Assembly (NCBI GenBank): GCA_022705365.1
Contig: JAKJEP010000207.1
Span: forward strand, 1-6,203
From: Planctomycetota bacterium
GTDB lineage: Bacteria > Planctomycetota > Phycisphaerae > Sedimentisphaerales > SM23-30
Length of the DNA stretch: 6,203 nt
Reading direction: 5' to 3'
The translations under genes were made by a program, and so were the position numbers. Shown here piece after piece: positions 5,554 through 6,203 of this stretch (positions within the stretch are counted from its first letter, which is position 1; every line of letters begins with the position of its first letter). Below the pieces are notes generated by a model. The model was not told where the DNA came from, ran no database searches, and saw only the letters and a program-made list of their open reading frames with translations.

Positions 5554-6203
5554 CTTAAAGACAAATTGTTGTAAAGCTAGAATATATAATAGTTTGTGAG
5601 AAAAAATGATTGGGATCGATTTCAACTTGCCCTTAAATTTTGGCCAAGGTACTTTAGCTGATTTACCGAAAGGGTTGGCCGATGAATACCGGGCAGACTG
5701 TTTTCTCGCAACTGATAGACTTCCTTCCCAAGAAACAATTCGACCAATGCGTGCGACGATATCACGGCAATCATCGGATAAAAAGTTTCTCTTGTTTCGA
5801 CCAATACCTTTGTATGGTTTTCGCCCAGATAACCTATCGCCAGAGTCTTCGCGATATCGAAACCTGTCTGCTCGCCATGAAACAGAAACTTTATCATTGT
5901 GGTATCCGAGCCAATGTTTGTCGAAGCACGCTGGCCGAAGCCAACGAAAACCGCGACTGGAGAATCTACGCAGACTTTGCACAAATTCTGATCGACAAAG
6001 CCCGAACCCTTTATGCCAACGAAGACTTCGGCGTCCAGTTGGACCGAGAGGTTTATGCTCTGGATTCATCCACCATCGATTTATGCCTGTCACTTTTTCC
6101 ATGGGCAAAATTTCGCCAGTACAAAGCCGCTGTCAAGATACATACCCTGATGCACTTAAAAGGCTCTATCCCTACGTTTATCCGTATTACCGACGGCAAA
6201 GTC
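5542..6203 (+). mobile_element. IS4-family insertion sequence, left part
   Basis: The element contains a DUF4372/IS4-type transposase and runs off the right edge. I place the left end near 5542 (CTGTCCGGTTAACTTAAA) because the SIR2 protein loses family resemblance exactly there and the sequence from there to the transposase start is non-coding. The boundary is inferred: the matching right inverted repeat and the target-site duplication are outside the window. The 128 bp between the SIR2 stop and the transposase start contain a TATAAT (5585-5590) without a clear -35 box. Confidence 0.7.
5682..6203 (+). CDS. IS4-family transposase, N-terminal part (DUF4372 type)
   Basis: The frame is open for 174 codons from ATG 5682 to the window edge, so the gene is cut there. 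Residues 5-65 match the DUF4372-like N-terminal DNA-binding region: VFSQLIDFLPKKQFDQCV, a Cys/Phe-rich stretch, then FAQITYRQSLRDIETCL (47-63). A helical linker follows, and then YALDSSTIDLCLSLFPWAKF (125-144) carries the first catalytic Asp (Asp128) of the DDE triad. AAVKIHTLMHLKGSIPTFIRITDGKV (149-174) is the region that precedes the second Asp in this family; that Asp and the Glu lie beyond the window. AAAGGG (5669-5674), 7 nt upstream, serves as ribosome site, and a TAG at 5655-5657 excludes a longer start. The enzyme cuts and pastes the element in the same orientation as the SIR2 gene. Confidence 0.93.
   Translation, partial: MNTGQTVFSQLIDFLPKKQFDQCVRRYHGNHRIKSFSCFDQYLCMVFAQITYRQSLRDIETCLLAMKQKLYHCGIRANVCRSTLAEANENRDWRIYADFAQILIDKARTLYANEDFGVQLDREVYALDSSTIDLCLSLFPWAKFRQYKAAVKIHTLMHLKGSIPTFIRITDGKV

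Noticed and set aside
5539..6108. - strand frames opposite the transposase (5539-6108 and 5622-5984)
   Set aside because: The + strand frame from 5682 has clear IS4 transposase motifs; these are shadows.

Overview
The window looks like a piece of a bacterial chromosome, with a core block of housekeeping genes (about 1-3840) followed by an AT-rich accessory stretch (about 3840-6203). No rRNA or species marker is present, so taxonomy is an inference. The large tetratricopeptide-repeat (TPR) protein directly upstream of rpsT, the absence of a clear Shine-Dalgarno at that gene and a sigma-54-type promoter would fit a Planctomycetota/Phycisphaerae-like bacterium, but this is a guess.

Core block. 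The window opens inside the C-terminal part of a metallo-beta-lactamase-fold hydrolase on the + strand (1-270). Converging on it is a compact three-gene operon on the - strand, read right to left: a 486-aa TPR protein (2925-1465), ribosomal protein S20 (rpsT, 1444-1163) and a CDP-alcohol phosphatidyltransferase (1135-302). The gaps are only 20 and 27 bp, and a good sigma-70 promoter (TTGACA / TATTCT) lies ahead of the TPR gene. The phosphatidyltransferase has the complete catalytic signature and resembles the phosphatidylinositol-phosphate synthase branch.

Divergent to this operon lies def (peptide deformylase, 3283-3813, +), which ends in a clean intrinsic terminator. The intergenic region between the TPR gene and def (2926-3282) is dense in signals. 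It holds the sigma-70 promoter for the - operon, a dyad next to that promoter, a terminator-like hairpin with T-runs on both sides, a second larger dyad, and a near-consensus sigma-54 promoter pointing into def. The two dyads share the half-site CGTCAAAA and lie 77 bp apart, as enhancer sites for a sigma-54 activator might.

Accessory block. From 3839 to 4794 I see no convincing gene. The stretch contains 33-bp degenerate tandem repeats, a TAACGGTT/GGTAA-rich tract, a patch of nested inverted repeats that could fold as a structured RNA (about 4281-4383), and a four-tract G-quadruplex motif (4490-4508). It leads into a strikingly AT-rich gene for a SIR2-like NAD-binding domain protein (4795-5553), of the kind found in NAD-depleting antiphage systems. 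That gene stops just after the SIR2 domain, where an IS4-family insertion sequence appears to begin. The IS transposase (DUF4372 type) starts at 5682 and runs off the right edge. The most likely reading is a defence gene acquired by horizontal transfer and then cut by an IS, losing its C-terminal sensor or effector part.
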